Source: Gelidibacter sediminis (lineage in GTDB: Bacteria > Bacteroidota > Bacteroidia > Flavobacteriales > Flavobacteriaceae). Taken from it: DNA of 64,000 nucleotides. Of the stretch, positions 24,394 to 32,513 are shown in pieces. The notes under the pieces were generated by a model. It was not told where the DNA came from, did not search any database, and was given only the letters and a program-made list of their open reading frames with translations. The stretch's first letter is position 1. Every line of letters starts with the position of its first letter. A program made the translations under genes and the position numbers. The stretch spans positions 62,001 to 126,000 of the forward strand of contig NZ_SOBW01000009.1 of the NCBI RefSeq assembly GCF_004364975.1, in the 5' to 3' direction.

Positions 24394-24720
24394 GTGATGA
24401 AACCTAGATTATTTTTAAATTCAACCGATATAGCCAGTATAACTGGCTATTCACAACGGAATGCCCGTAATATTATGGGATGGATCCGAACCGAAAAAGG
24501 GCTCTCCAGTAAACAGGCAATTAGTATTTTTCATTTTTGCGAGTGCTTTGATTTTCCTATCTATATTATTTATGAGTATATCAACAACCCAGACTTTAAT
24601 TTAATCCCCATAAATGAGCTTGAGATTTATAAAGCCAAGGCACACCAACGTGCGCAACCAGCGACACCTCTAGACTTAAGTGTTTTCGAACCGATTATTA
24701 ACCAGCCAAGAAAAATTTAG
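24394..24720 (+). CDS. Small HTH-like protein of unknown role
   Basis: The protein has 108 residues. LFLNSTDIASITGYSQRNARNIMGWIRTE (residues 5-33) reads as a helix-turn-helix of the MerR-like or excisionase-like kind found in Bacteroidota mobile DNA: a short sheet residue, a helix, a turn at TGYS, then a basic recognition helix. SSKQAISIFHFCECFDFPIYII follows as a second helical part. The last 30 residues (HQRAQPATPLDLSVFEP) look disordered. It is probably a DNA-binding protein. It sits alone between the iteron-bearing stretch and the ruined permease gene, within the accessory patch. The ATG at 24394 is followed at once by a second ATG-like Met; either may start. Confidence 0.55.
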   Translation: MMKPRLFLNSTDIASITGYSQRNARNIMGWIRTEKGLSSKQAISIFHFCECFDFPIYIIYEYINNPDFNLIPINELEIYKAKAHQRAQPATPLDLSVFEPIINQPRKI

Positions 24721-24807
24721 GATTCTTCTAAATGACATGTGATTGGTCCAGTATTTTAACGATTTATTAAAATAGTTTCTTTAATTCCCAATTTCCAATA
24801 GCTTTTG

Positions 24808-24815
24808 TATATTCG
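24808..24815 (+). promoter_or_regulatory. Possible -7 element before the permease pseudogene
   Basis: TATATTCG, one change from TAnnTTTG, lies 22-29 bases before the former start of the permease gene. No matching -33 TTG at 19 bases was seen. It may be a fossil promoter of the old exporter operon. Confidence 0.35.
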
Positions 24816-24836
24816 CTTCTACCTAACCATAAAATT

Positions 24837-25697
24837 TTGAGTGCTCATAAACCAGACGATTGGCTGTACACTATTTCATCCAAGCAAAACTAATCGAATT
24901 TAATTTTACCGAAATCTGGCGGTATCGCGATTTGCTGTTTTTTTTGTAAAACGCGATGTGGTGACGGTGTATAAGCAGACCATCTTGGGGCCGCTTTGGT
25001 ATCTCATTCAGCCTTGTTTACAGCACTTAGCTTTACACTTATTTTTAATAAAGTGGCCAATATCGAAACAGGTACGGTGCCGCCGTTCTTATTTAACTTG
25101 GCGGGGATTTCCATATGGAATTATTTTAATACCTGCCTGATGTCTACAAGTGATACCTTAACAAGTAATGCTGAAATTTTCGGGAAAGTCTATTTTCCGC
25201 GAATTATCATGCCTTTATCTGTTATTATTTCTAATTTGATGAAGTTTGGAATACAGCTACTGATTTTTATTGCGTTTTATGTATAGTATTATGTTAATGA
25301 TGCAGCTATTCATGTGGATAGCAGTATTGTGTTTTTTCCTTTTATTGTCATTTTGATGGGCTTGCTCGGATTGGGCATAGGGATGCGCATCAGTAGCATA
25401 TTCACGAAATACCGAGACTTGAAATTTTTAGTTGGTTTCGGGGTGCAGTTGCTGATGTATGTATCGGCGGTGATGTATTCGTTAGCATTCATGCGCGAGA
25501 AACTATTTAAAATAGTTTGGATAGTAGAATATAATCCAGTTGCCTATATGATTGAAACAGCACGTTATATGTTATTGGGAACGGGGACCTTTAATTGGTT
25601 CGGCATTTTATATACGATTGGAGTGACCTTGGTCATTTTGTTTTTAGGAATTGTAGTGTTTAACATAACGGAGAAGACGTTTATTGATACGGTGTAG
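24837..25697 (+). pseudogene. Ruined ABC-2 permease gene (Wzm-like), three frameshifts and one nonsense codon
   Basis: Pieced together, the frames give a full-length polysaccharide ABC permease. SAHKPDDWLYTISSKQ (frame from 24840) is followed by a shift near 24885 into IEFNFTEIWRYRDLLF. A shift in the eight-T run at 24938-24945 leads to VKRDVVTVYKQTILGPLWYL. A shift near 25012 leads to FTALSFTLIFNKVANI. TAG at 25284 interrupts the frame before YYVNDAAIHVDSS. The rest, with LMYVSAVMYS and EYNPVAYMIETARYML, is intact to the TAG ending at 25697. The former start is probably the TTG at 24837 (once ATG). It lies in the position and orientation expected for the first gene of a wzm-wzt pair. The intact permease at 26209 is of a different sequence class and could have replaced it. 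Confidence 0.88.
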
Positions 25698-25762
25698 TGG
25701 CGAAAACGAAACTCTTATTATAAACCGTCATTGCGATGAGCGGATCCCTTCTCAACAAGCGT

Positions 25763-25848
25763 CATTGCAAGGGAGGTACGACCGCGGCAATCTCCAGGTT
25801 GAGGCGCCATAACAAACAGATTGCTTCAGTCGTACCTCCTTCACAATG
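25763..25848. repeat. REP-like hairpin with 31-base arms
   Basis: The arm at 25763-25793 (starting CATTG, containing GGAGGTACGAC, ending GCAATCT) is complementary to the arm at 25818-25848 at about 26 of 31 positions, with a 24-base loop. The words CGTCATTGC and GATTGC also occur in the elements at about 22440-22520 and 54588-54671, so this is a member of a dispersed palindromic family. Confidence 0.75.
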
Positions 25849-25875
25849 GCGGAACATATTGCCACGTCAATCCTT

Positions 25876-25994
25876 ACGTCGCTCCTGACAATGTCGATAA
25901 AAAAAGCGAACCAAAATAGGTTCGCTTTTTATAACCGTCAGAGAATTGCTATACCACTTCAATGATTTGCAAAGCATTCAACACTCCATTGTTT
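25876..25994 (-). pseudogene. Truncated copy of the 3' end of the conserved hypothetical gene, with its terminator
   Basis: This block matches 22505-22616 closely: the shared ACGTCGCTCCTGACAATGTC, a terminator (AAAAAGCGAACC 25901-25912, GGTTCGCTTTTT 25919-25930), then on the minus strand the codons NNGVLNALQIIEVV and a stop, against NNGVFNALQLIEVV in the intact gene. The homology ends abruptly at about 25995. The rest of the gene is absent. It is a remnant of a second copy of the gene, or of a duplication and deletion that shaped the patch. Confidence 0.85.
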
Positions 25995-26152
25995 GTAAAG
26001 CACGTGGGATGGCGTGTGAATCTTAACTAACTTTTTTTTTATGCTCAATTCAATAAGAGTATGAGGAATTTTGTTGTTCTCTTTATTATAGGAGCATCCA
26101 TTCTTTTTACAATTCTTGATTCCTATTACTTCTTTAATTAGGCATCATTGTT

Positions 26153-26160
26153 TATATTAG
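26153..26160 (+). promoter_or_regulatory. Possible -7 element before the ABC exporter genes
   Basis: TATATTAG, one change from TAnnTTTG, lies 49-56 bases before the permease start. The same octamer precedes the genes at 34736 and 40457. No convincing -33 box is present, so this is weak evidence. Confidence 0.3.
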
Positions 26161-26208
26161 CCACAACCAATCACAACTAAGAATATATCTTCGTATTAGT
26201 ATTAATTT

Positions 26209-27054
26209 ATGCCTTTAGAAACTCGAGTTTATCAAAAAGAAAGAACCATAAAATTTGGGGCGCTTTTAAAAGCGAGTTTAGGAGATATGTATGCTTCCCG
26301 ATTTTTGGCTAGGCAGTTGGCCGAGCGAGACATTAAGGCCCAATATCGACAATCTTATTTAGGTATTCTTTGGGCATTTATGACGCCATTAGCTACAGCT
26401 GCAGTTTGGATTATTTTAAATAGTAGTGGTACTGTTAGAATTTCAGATACTGGAGTACCATATCCGGTGTATGCGTTTACTGGGACTTTGATATGGTCCA
26501 TTATCGTAGCGTCTATTAATTCTCCTATGCAGAGTACACAAGCAGCAAAGGGTATACTTACTAAAATCAACTTTCCTAAAGAGGCCTTATTGCTGTCTGG
26601 TGTGTATAAATTGTTATTTGATAGTTCTGTCAAGATACTGCTACTGGTCTTATTTGTATTTTTCTACGGCGTCGGTTTTCACTGGAGTTTATTATTGTTT
26701 CCTGTAGCAATGCTAGGTGCTATTATGTTTGGTACTACAGTAGGTTTGTTTTTAACACCCATGGGTCTACTATATAAAGATATAGGTAAGATTATTACCT
26801 TTGGAATGCAGTTTTTAATGTATGTCACTCCAGTAGTATATGCTATTCCTGAAACAGGTGTTATGAAAACCATTATGACTTGGAACCCTATAACGCCCAT
26901 CATTTTAACCGCACGGGACTTAGTGGTTGGTTTTCAGCCAGCTTTTCTAAATTATTTCCTTATCGTGCTGATTGTTTGTGTGCCTTTGTTGTTTTTAGGA
27001 TTGATTATTTATAGGATATCGATTCCTATTATTGTGGAACGACTGAGCGCTTAG
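26209..27054 (+). CDS. ABC-2 type polysaccharide/polyol phosphate permease, Wzm-like
   Basis: This is the membrane half of an ABC exporter that moves a lipid-linked polysaccharide across the inner membrane. It has 281 residues. An amphipathic N-terminus (RFLARQLAERDIKAQYRQSYLG) precedes about six transmembrane segments. FLTPMGLLYKDIGKIITFGMQFLMY and WNPITPIILTARDLVVG are typical of the ABC-2 permease family used for O-antigen, capsule and teichoic acid export. The ATPase gene 27138 is 83 bases downstream and clearly its partner. The protein differs in class from the ruined permease just upstream. Confidence 0.88.
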   Translation: MPLETRVYQKERTIKFGALLKASLGDMYASRFLARQLAERDIKAQYRQSYLGILWAFMTPLATAAVWIILNSSGTVRISDTGVPYPVYAFTGTLIWSIIVASINSPMQSTQAAKGILTKINFPKEALLLSGVYKLLFDSSVKILLLVLFVFFYGVGFHWSLLLFPVAMLGAIMFGTTVGLFLTPMGLLYKDIGKIITFGMQFLMYVTPVVYAIPETGVMKTIMTWNPITPIILTARDLVVGFQPAFLNYFLIVLIVCVPLLFLGLIIYRISIPIIVERLSA

Positions 27055-27137
27055 GGGCAGGGATGGGAGATGGTAAGTTGGTATTAGCAAATTTCGGATA
27101 GATTACAAGGAGAAGTGGAAATAAAAGTTTAATATAC

Positions 27138-28361
27138 ATGTCTGAAGATAGATCTATGGTTGCCGATAAGGAAGTGCTGGTGAAGGTGGAGGGATTGAGC
27201 AAAAAATTTTGTAAGGATCTTAAAACAAGTCTCTGGTATGGGGTGAAGGATTTGATTAGTGGTGTACGTGGTTCTGCGGATGACCGGGAGTTACGCCCTA
27301 AAGAGTTTTGGGCAGTAAAAGATATTAATTTTGAGTTACGCCGTGGCGAGTGTTTGGGGCTGATAGGACATAATGGCGCAGGTAAATCTACCTTACTAAA
27401 AATTCTTAACGGATTGATAAACCCCGATGCAGGAAAGGTCACTATTAAAGGGAGAGTGGGTGCTTTAATAGAGCTTGGAGCCGGTTTTAACCCAATTCTT
27501 AGTGGGCGTGAAAATATTTATAATAATGGGGCTATTTTAGGCTTTAGCCGAAAAGAAATAGACAGCAAACTAGAAGAAATTATAGCTTTTGCAGAGCTAG
27601 AAGAATTTATAGATATGCCAGTACAGCATTATAGCTCTGGTATGAAAGTGCGTTTGGGCTTTGCAGTAGCCGCACAGATGGAACCCGATGTGATGATTAT
27701 AGATGAGGTTTTGGCTGTGGGGGATATGGGGTTTATGTTGAAGTGTTTTAAAACTATTGATACTATTTTACCACATACAGCAATTATTTTTGTCAGCCAT
27801 AGTATGCCTATGGTATCTCGAATTTGTAGTCAGATTATTCTATTGGATACAGGTAATATTGTTTATAAAGGAGATGACGTTGGAAAGGCTATAGACCTAT
27901 ATTATAAAAAATTTATACAAAATTCGAGTAATGTGGTATTTGATGATGGAACAATAGAATTATTAGACGCTAAAATCGTTAGTGATGAACACAATGATAA
28001 CATACCTTTGATACGGTGGGACGAAACTTTGAAGTTTTATTTAAAGTTTAAGAGGTATAATCTTGAGAATAATTTAATTTTTATTTTAGTTTTATTTGAT
28101 AAAGAACAAAGACCAATTGCTCATTTAAACCATAATGATGAAAACTCAAAAATAGATTTGAAAAAAGAGATTATAGAGTTTTTTATCGAACACAAAAATC
28201 TACAATTGTCAAAAGGATTTTACTCGGTAGATATATCTGTATATAAAGCTAAAACTAGAGAACCTTATCTAAAAGTAAAAGGAGCATTTTTATTTCAAGT
28301 TTCTCATGAAATTGAGATTTTTCCATCTTTTTTGCTAGCAACTGATTTTTTTGATGTATAA
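27138..28361 (+). CDS. ABC polysaccharide exporter ATPase with C-terminal glycan-binding domain, Wzt-like
   Basis: The protein has 407 residues. The nucleotide-binding domain covers about 10-245: Walker A GHNGAGKST (about 77-85), signature YSSGMKVRLGF (near 165), Walker B VMIIDEVLAVGD (near 185-196), and VSHSMPMV with the switch His. Residues about 265-400 form a separate beta-rich domain (LKFYLKFKRYNLENNLIFILV, KGFYSVDISVYK) in the position of Wzt-C, which binds the modified non-reducing end of the glycan before export. This implies that the exported chain carries a terminal mark, for which the adjacent methyltransferase and sulfotransferase genes are candidates. The C-terminal domain is more AT-rich than the ATPase part, suggesting exchange of specificity by recombination. 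Confidence 0.9.
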   Translation: MSEDRSMVADKEVLVKVEGLSKKFCKDLKTSLWYGVKDLISGVRGSADDRELRPKEFWAVKDINFELRRGECLGLIGHNGAGKSTLLKILNGLINPDAGKVTIKGRVGALIELGAGFNPILSGRENIYNNGAILGFSRKEIDSKLEEIIAFAELEEFIDMPVQHYSSGMKVRLGFAVAAQMEPDVMIIDEVLAVGDMGFMLKCFKTIDTILPHTAIIFVSHSMPMVSRICSQIILLDTGNIVYKGDDVGKAIDLYYKKFIQNSSNVVFDDGTIELLDAKIVSDEHNDNIPLIRWDETLKFYLKFKRYNLENNLIFILVLFDKEQRPIAHLNHNDENSKIDLKKEIIEFFIEHKNLQLSKGFYSVDISVYKAKTREPYLKVKGAFLFQVSHEIEIFPSFLLATDFFDV

Positions 28362-28373
28362 AATTATAAAATA

Positions 28374-29075
28374 ATGAAAGAGTTGAAAAATATAATTAAA
28401 AAATCAAATAATAGATTTGATTTTTGGATATCCTTTATAAATCAAAGAAAAGTCAGTAAAATCGCCGAAATTGGAGTTTTTAAAGGTGAGTATGCTGAGA
28501 AAATTTTATTAAGCTGTAGTGAAGTTTCAAAGTATTTAATGATTGATCCATGGCAGCATTTAGATAATTGGAACAAGCCTGCAAATGTTGGAAACGATAC
28601 TTTTGAAGAATTTTATAATGAGGCCTTAAAAAGAACTGATTTTGCAGATAATATAAGAGAAATTTTACGTGGTAGAACAAAAGATGTTCATGATAGAATT
28701 AAGAATGATTCCTTAGATTTTGTTTACATAGATGGAGATCATACCTTAAGAGGGATAAGTGTTGATTTAATAACTATTTGGGATAAAATAGCTCCTAATG
28801 GATTCATAGGAGGAGATGATTTTTGTTCTAGTATTTGGCAACATGATGGTACTTTTGAACCTACATTAGTTTTCCCCTTTGTTGTTTACTTTGCAGAAGC
28901 TAAAGATGCTGTGGTATATGCATTGCCTTTTAATCAATTTTTAATTGAAAAAGGGTCTAAAGGATTTAAGTTTATTGATTTAACAAAAGGAGAATATGAA
29001 AATTTAGGTTTATTATATCAGTTAAAACTTAAAAAAAATCAAAATAAAAAATCATTTTTATCTAAACTATTTTAA
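28374..29075 (+). CDS. Class I SAM-dependent methyltransferase (Methyltransf_24 type)
   Basis: The protein has 233 residues. SAM motif KIAEIGVFKGEYAEKIL is near 28-44, an acidic strand end is in YLMIDPWQHL, and FVYIDGDHTLRGISVDLITIW with GFIGGDDF matches the O-methyltransferase group that includes glycan-modifying and TylF-like enzymes. It starts 12 bases after the Wzt-like stop. Its position next to a Wzt with a glycan-binding domain is where chain-terminating methyltransferases occur in O-antigen clusters, so capping or decoration of the glycan is a reasonable inference. Base composition is very AT-rich, unlike the wza-tviC block. Confidence 0.75.
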   Translation: MKELKNIIKKSNNRFDFWISFINQRKVSKIAEIGVFKGEYAEKILLSCSEVSKYLMIDPWQHLDNWNKPANVGNDTFEEFYNEALKRTDFADNIREILRGRTKDVHDRIKNDSLDFVYIDGDHTLRGISVDLITIWDKIAPNGFIGGDDFCSSIWQHDGTFEPTLVFPFVVYFAEAKDAVVYALPFNQFLIEKGSKGFKFIDLTKGEYENLGLLYQLKLKKNQNKKSFLSKLF

Positions 29076-29077
29076 GA

Positions 29078-29707
29078 ATGAAGCTAATTTTAATTCATAT
29101 ACCAAAAACTGCTGGCAGTGCAATCTATTTAACATACAAGGAAGATTTATTTAAGTATTGGGGGCACGATACAAGAGAAAATGATTTTGAAACTTATGCT
29201 GAATATATTATTAAGAATAAAAACTCATTCACGCATCTTAAAAACTTATTTTTAAATAGTTCGAAAAAGGATAGAATTATATCGTTTGCAGTGGTTAGAA
29301 ATACATGGGATAGAGTGTTCTCCAGTTATAATTACCTCTCTAAAGGAGGGCTTGAGGTAATGGACGATAAAGATTATAAACAATATGTGGAGCCATATGA
29401 TGATTTTAATCATTTCGTATCAGAAGGTCTTGAGAAAGCATACCTAGAGCAAATTCATTTTAGATCTCAACTTTATTGGATTGCGGACAAACATTTAAAT
29501 ATACAAGTAGATAATGTTTTACATTTTGAAAATATTGATAAAGAACTTGAAGAGTTTATGAACAAGTACTTAATTAAGCCTAAAAAATTAATGGTTTATA
29601 ATAAAAAGGGGTCTATTAATTATAAAGATGTCTATTCTAAGCCGAGTGTCAAAAAAGTTGAAGAAATTTATAATGACGAAATACAAAAATTTGGTTTCAA
29701 ATATTAA
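29078..29707 (+). CDS. Sulfotransferase family protein
   Basis: The protein has 209 residues. The 5'-phosphosulfate loop IHIPKTAGSAIY is at about 5-16, and the 3'-phosphate motif AVVRNTWDRVFSSYNYL is at about 71-87. Both are the classic PAPS-binding motifs of the Sulfotransfer_2 family, whose known members sulfate sugars. ENIDKELEEFMNKY toward the end fits the family. It probably transfers sulfate from PAPS to a residue of the surface glycan. It starts 3 bases after the methyltransferase stop and shares its very AT-rich composition. A second, unrelated sulfotransferase is at 44514, and PAPS-forming genes begin at 62595. Confidence 0.82.
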   Translation: MKLILIHIPKTAGSAIYLTYKEDLFKYWGHDTRENDFETYAEYIIKNKNSFTHLKNLFLNSSKKDRIISFAVVRNTWDRVFSSYNYLSKGGLEVMDDKDYKQYVEPYDDFNHFVSEGLEKAYLEQIHFRSQLYWIADKHLNIQVDNVLHFENIDKELEEFMNKYLIKPKKLMVYNKKGSINYKDVYSKPSVKKVEEIYNDEIQKFGFKY

Positions 29708-29826
29708 ATAACAAATGCCTAATAAAAAGTGATATTCTAATGGGAATTAATCTAATATATCACATGAATTTTAACAAAGGGTTTTAATAGATAAATGAAA
29801 AGCCTTTAAATAAAAAATACTTCAAA

Positions 29827-31434
29827 TTGATTATTTCAGTTGCATTATGCACTTATAACGGTGAAAAATATATAAAGGAGCAACTTGATAGCATAATTAA
29901 TCAAACCTATCAAGTTGATGAAATTATTGTTTGTGATGATTCTTCAACAGATAAAACACTACAGATTTTAAAAGAATATGCTTTTCAATATCCTAACTTA
30001 ATCTCAATATTTGAGAATAAGACTAATTTAAGAACTATAAAAAACTTTGAAAAAGGTATTTCCTTGACAAGTGGAGACTTAATTTTCTTAGCGGATCAGG
30101 ATGATATTTGGAAGACAACTAAGGTTGAAATAATTGTAGATTATTATAAAAACACTAAGAATTTTAAGTTAGTGTTTACAAATGGAGATTTGATAGATGA
30201 TAAAGGGAATTTAATGAATTCTACATTATGGGATGAATGGGGCTTTTCGAAAGAAAGGCGTAAACTATGGTTAGATAATGATAAAGCATATAAGGATTTA
30301 GTATTAAATAAGAATAAAATTACTGGGGCAACAGTTTGTATAAATAAGAGTATTAAAAGTAATGCTATTCCAATTTATACTCCGGACGGTTATTGGCATG
30401 ACGCATGGTTAGGTTTACATGCTGCAGCTCAAGGAGGTTTGTGTTTTATAGAACAAAGTTTGATTTTATATAGAATTCATGAAAGTCAACAAATTGGAAT
30501 ATCTAAAAAAACAAAAAAAATGGATATTCCAAAAAAAACTTCATCAGTATCCAAAAATGAGTTTTATTCTTATTTAAATAGATTGTATCCTTATAAAAGC
30601 TATTTGCTGCCAAATTATAAGAAGAAAACTAACTTAAACCCTTTGGCTTTAAAATTTCGTAAGCTTAAAAATCGTGTAAAACTGAAAATCAAGCATTTTT
30701 GTGAGAATCAAGTTGGAGATTTCTATTTCAAACACGAGGGTTTTTGTCCATGTTGTGAGAAAGAGGTTCTATTTGTAGCAAAACATTCTTGGCTACGTGA
30801 TCATTTTAAATGTAATAGTTGTAATTCTATTCCAAGAGAAAGGGCGTTAATGCACACTATTAAAAACGATTATCCTAATTGGAAAAACTTAACTATACAC
30901 GAATCTTCACCTGGTAACAGGGGGCATAGTGTTTTATTAAAGAAAAATGCTAAAAATTATACGGTTACTCAATTCTTCATGAATGCTGATCTAGGTAGCA
31001 CAGTAAATGGAGTTCGGAATGAAGATTTAGAGCGTCAAACCTTTCAAGATGCTAGCTTTGATTTGGTTGTAACTTCAGATGTTATGGAGCATATTTATGA
31101 GCCAGAAAAAGCTTTTAAAGAAATTTTCAGAACACTAAAACCAGGAGGTGCACATATTTTTTCTGTTCCTATTATTAATAAGCATATAGCCACACAAAGA
31201 TGGGCAACTAAAAATGACGATGGGAGTCCAAATTTTTTATTCGAACCTGAATGGCATGGGAATCCTGTAGATAAAAAAGGTTCTCCTGTTACCTTTCATT
31301 GGGGTTATGATATTAAAGAATTCATTGAAAAGCATACAAGTGCATTATGTGAAATTATATATATTGATGATTTAAACTATGGTATTCGAGCAGAATATAT
31401 TGAGATTGTCGTTATGAAAAAACCATTAAAATGA
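29827..31434 (+). CDS. Fusion of a family 2 glycosyltransferase and a zinc-ribbon methyltransferase
   Basis: The protein has 535 residues in two parts. Residues 1-about 240 are a GT-A family 2 transferase: ISVALCTYNGEKYIKEQLDS, VCDDSSTDKT, and LADQDDIWKT as the metal-binding site. Residues about 305-340 hold four cysteines in two pairs (FCPCCEKE and FKCNSCNS), a likely zinc ribbon. Residues about 350-535 are a SAM methyltransferase: ESSPGNRGHS, then FDLVVTSDVMEHIYEPEKAFKEIFRTLKPGGAHIF in consecutive segments. The two activities would add and then methylate a sugar. The start is TTG 29827; no ATG is in frame after the upstream stop. The stop overlaps the next ATG (ATGA). A 119-base gap precedes it. 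Confidence 0.82.
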   Translation: MIISVALCTYNGEKYIKEQLDSIINQTYQVDEIIVCDDSSTDKTLQILKEYAFQYPNLISIFENKTNLRTIKNFEKGISLTSGDLIFLADQDDIWKTTKVEIIVDYYKNTKNFKLVFTNGDLIDDKGNLMNSTLWDEWGFSKERRKLWLDNDKAYKDLVLNKNKITGATVCINKSIKSNAIPIYTPDGYWHDAWLGLHAAAQGGLCFIEQSLILYRIHESQQIGISKKTKKMDIPKKTSSVSKNEFYSYLNRLYPYKSYLLPNYKKKTNLNPLALKFRKLKNRVKLKIKHFCENQVGDFYFKHEGFCPCCEKEVLFVAKHSWLRDHFKCNSCNSIPRERALMHTIKNDYPNWKNLTIHESSPGNRGHSVLLKKNAKNYTVTQFFMNADLGSTVNGVRNEDLERQTFQDASFDLVVTSDVMEHIYEPEKAFKEIFRTLKPGGAHIFSVPIINKHIATQRWATKNDDGSPNFLFEPEWHGNPVDKKGSPVTFHWGYDIKEFIEKHTSALCEIIYIDDLNYGIRAEYIEIVVMKKPLK

Positions 31435-32513
31435 AATCGAAACTACGAGCTATAGCGTTTGTGTTGCCTCAATACCATCCTATTCCTGAAAATGATACAT
31501 GGTGGGGAAAAGGGTTTACTGAGTGGACTAATGTAACAAAAGCTAAACCATTGTTTGAAGGGCATTATCAACCGCACTTACCTACAGACCTAGGTTTTTA
31601 TGATTTAAGATTACCGGAAGCAAGAGTAGAGCAAGCAGCTATAGCAAAAGAGCATGGTATATATGGTTTTTGTTATTACCATTATTGGTTTAATGGAAAG
31701 CGCCTTTTGGATCAACCTATTGATGGTATGTTAAATCAAAAAGATTTAGACATGCCTTTTATGTTATGTTGGGCAAATGAAAATTGGACTCGTAGATGGG
31801 ATGGTAAGGAAGAAGATGTTTTAATGGGGCAGAACTATAGTTCTGACGATGACAAAGAACATATGCGATGGCTGTGTGAACACGTGTTTTCTGATAATCG
31901 ATATATAAAAGTTGATGGGAAGCCAGTTTTTGTGACTTATAGGTATAACTTGTTTCCTGATATAAAAAAGACCCTACAATTATGGCGAGATATAGCGGTA
32001 CAGGAATATGGATTTAAAGATTTATACTTATGTTTTACTGAAAGCTTTGGGGAACAAGTTATTCCAAGTCAAATTGGTTTTGATGCAGCTATAGAGTTTT
32101 CACCACATGCAGTTATAAAGAATAAAATTAAAGTAAAACCAAAGCAATTTGTATTAGGTAAGCTAATAAAAGCTAGAAAATCCTTAGACGTTGATTTTAG
32201 AGATTTTAAATTAGGGGTTGAAGATTGTATGAATCGTACTGTTCCAAAATATAAACTATATAGAGGGGTAACTCCATCATGGGATAATACTGCAAGAAGA
32301 AATGAAAATGGTGTAGTAGCAAAGGGTAGCAGTCCAGAGCTCTATTATAAGTGGTTGAAGCATGTGGTAGATAATTTCAAACCTTATTCAAGCGAAGAGA
32401 ACTTTGTGTTTATTAATGCAATGAATGAATGGGCGGAAGGTAATCATTTGGAACCTTGTATACAATATGGTAGAGCCTATTTGGAGTCTACTAAAAAAGC
32501 ATTAGAAAGTTGA
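31431..32513 (+). CDS. WbsX-like glycan protein with a GH99-like domain
   Basis: The protein has 360 residues. It opens AIAFVLPQYHPIPENDTWWG, followed by GKGFTEWTNV, GIYGFCYYHYWFNGKRLLD, MLCWANENWTRRWDG and FINAMNEWAEGNHLEP, the conserved blocks of the WbsX family. These proteins occur in O-antigen and capsule loci and share the fold of family 99 endo-mannosidases/mannanases. Some are annotated as glycosyltransferases, though the reaction is not settled for most. No signal peptide is seen, so it acts in the cytoplasm, which argues for a biosynthetic role. It overlaps both neighbours by four bases. Confidence 0.85.
   Translation: MKSKLRAIAFVLPQYHPIPENDTWWGKGFTEWTNVTKAKPLFEGHYQPHLPTDLGFYDLRLPEARVEQAAIAKEHGIYGFCYYHYWFNGKRLLDQPIDGMLNQKDLDMPFMLCWANENWTRRWDGKEEDVLMGQNYSSDDDKEHMRWLCEHVFSDNRYIKVDGKPVFVTYRYNLFPDIKKTLQLWRDIAVQEYGFKDLYLCFTESFGEQVIPSQIGFDAAIEFSPHAVIKNKIKVKPKQFVLGKLIKARKSLDVDFRDFKLGVEDCMNRTVPKYKLYRGVTPSWDNTARRNENGVVAKGSSPELYYKWLKHVVDNFKPYSSEENFVFINAMNEWAEGNHLEPCIQYGRAYLESTKKALES

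Larger units (their letters stand above)
25698..26208. other. Non-coding stretch with a long REP-like hairpin and the tail of a duplicated gene
   Basis: Contents in order: a strong imperfect hairpin (25763-25848), a duplicated block carrying a terminator and the last codons of the hypothetical gene found at 22578 (25876-25994), and about 210 bases before the permease at 26209. In that last part, ATG 26061 to TAG 26141 would encode a 26-residue hydrophobic peptide (MRNFVVLFIIGASILF...); it could be chance. Confidence 0.6.

Noticed and set aside
26061-26141. A 26-residue hydrophobic small protein
   Set aside because: It would be one membrane helix with an acceptable start, but it lies in repeat-rich DNA without a convincing promoter or known relatives. 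Too short to support by sequence alone.
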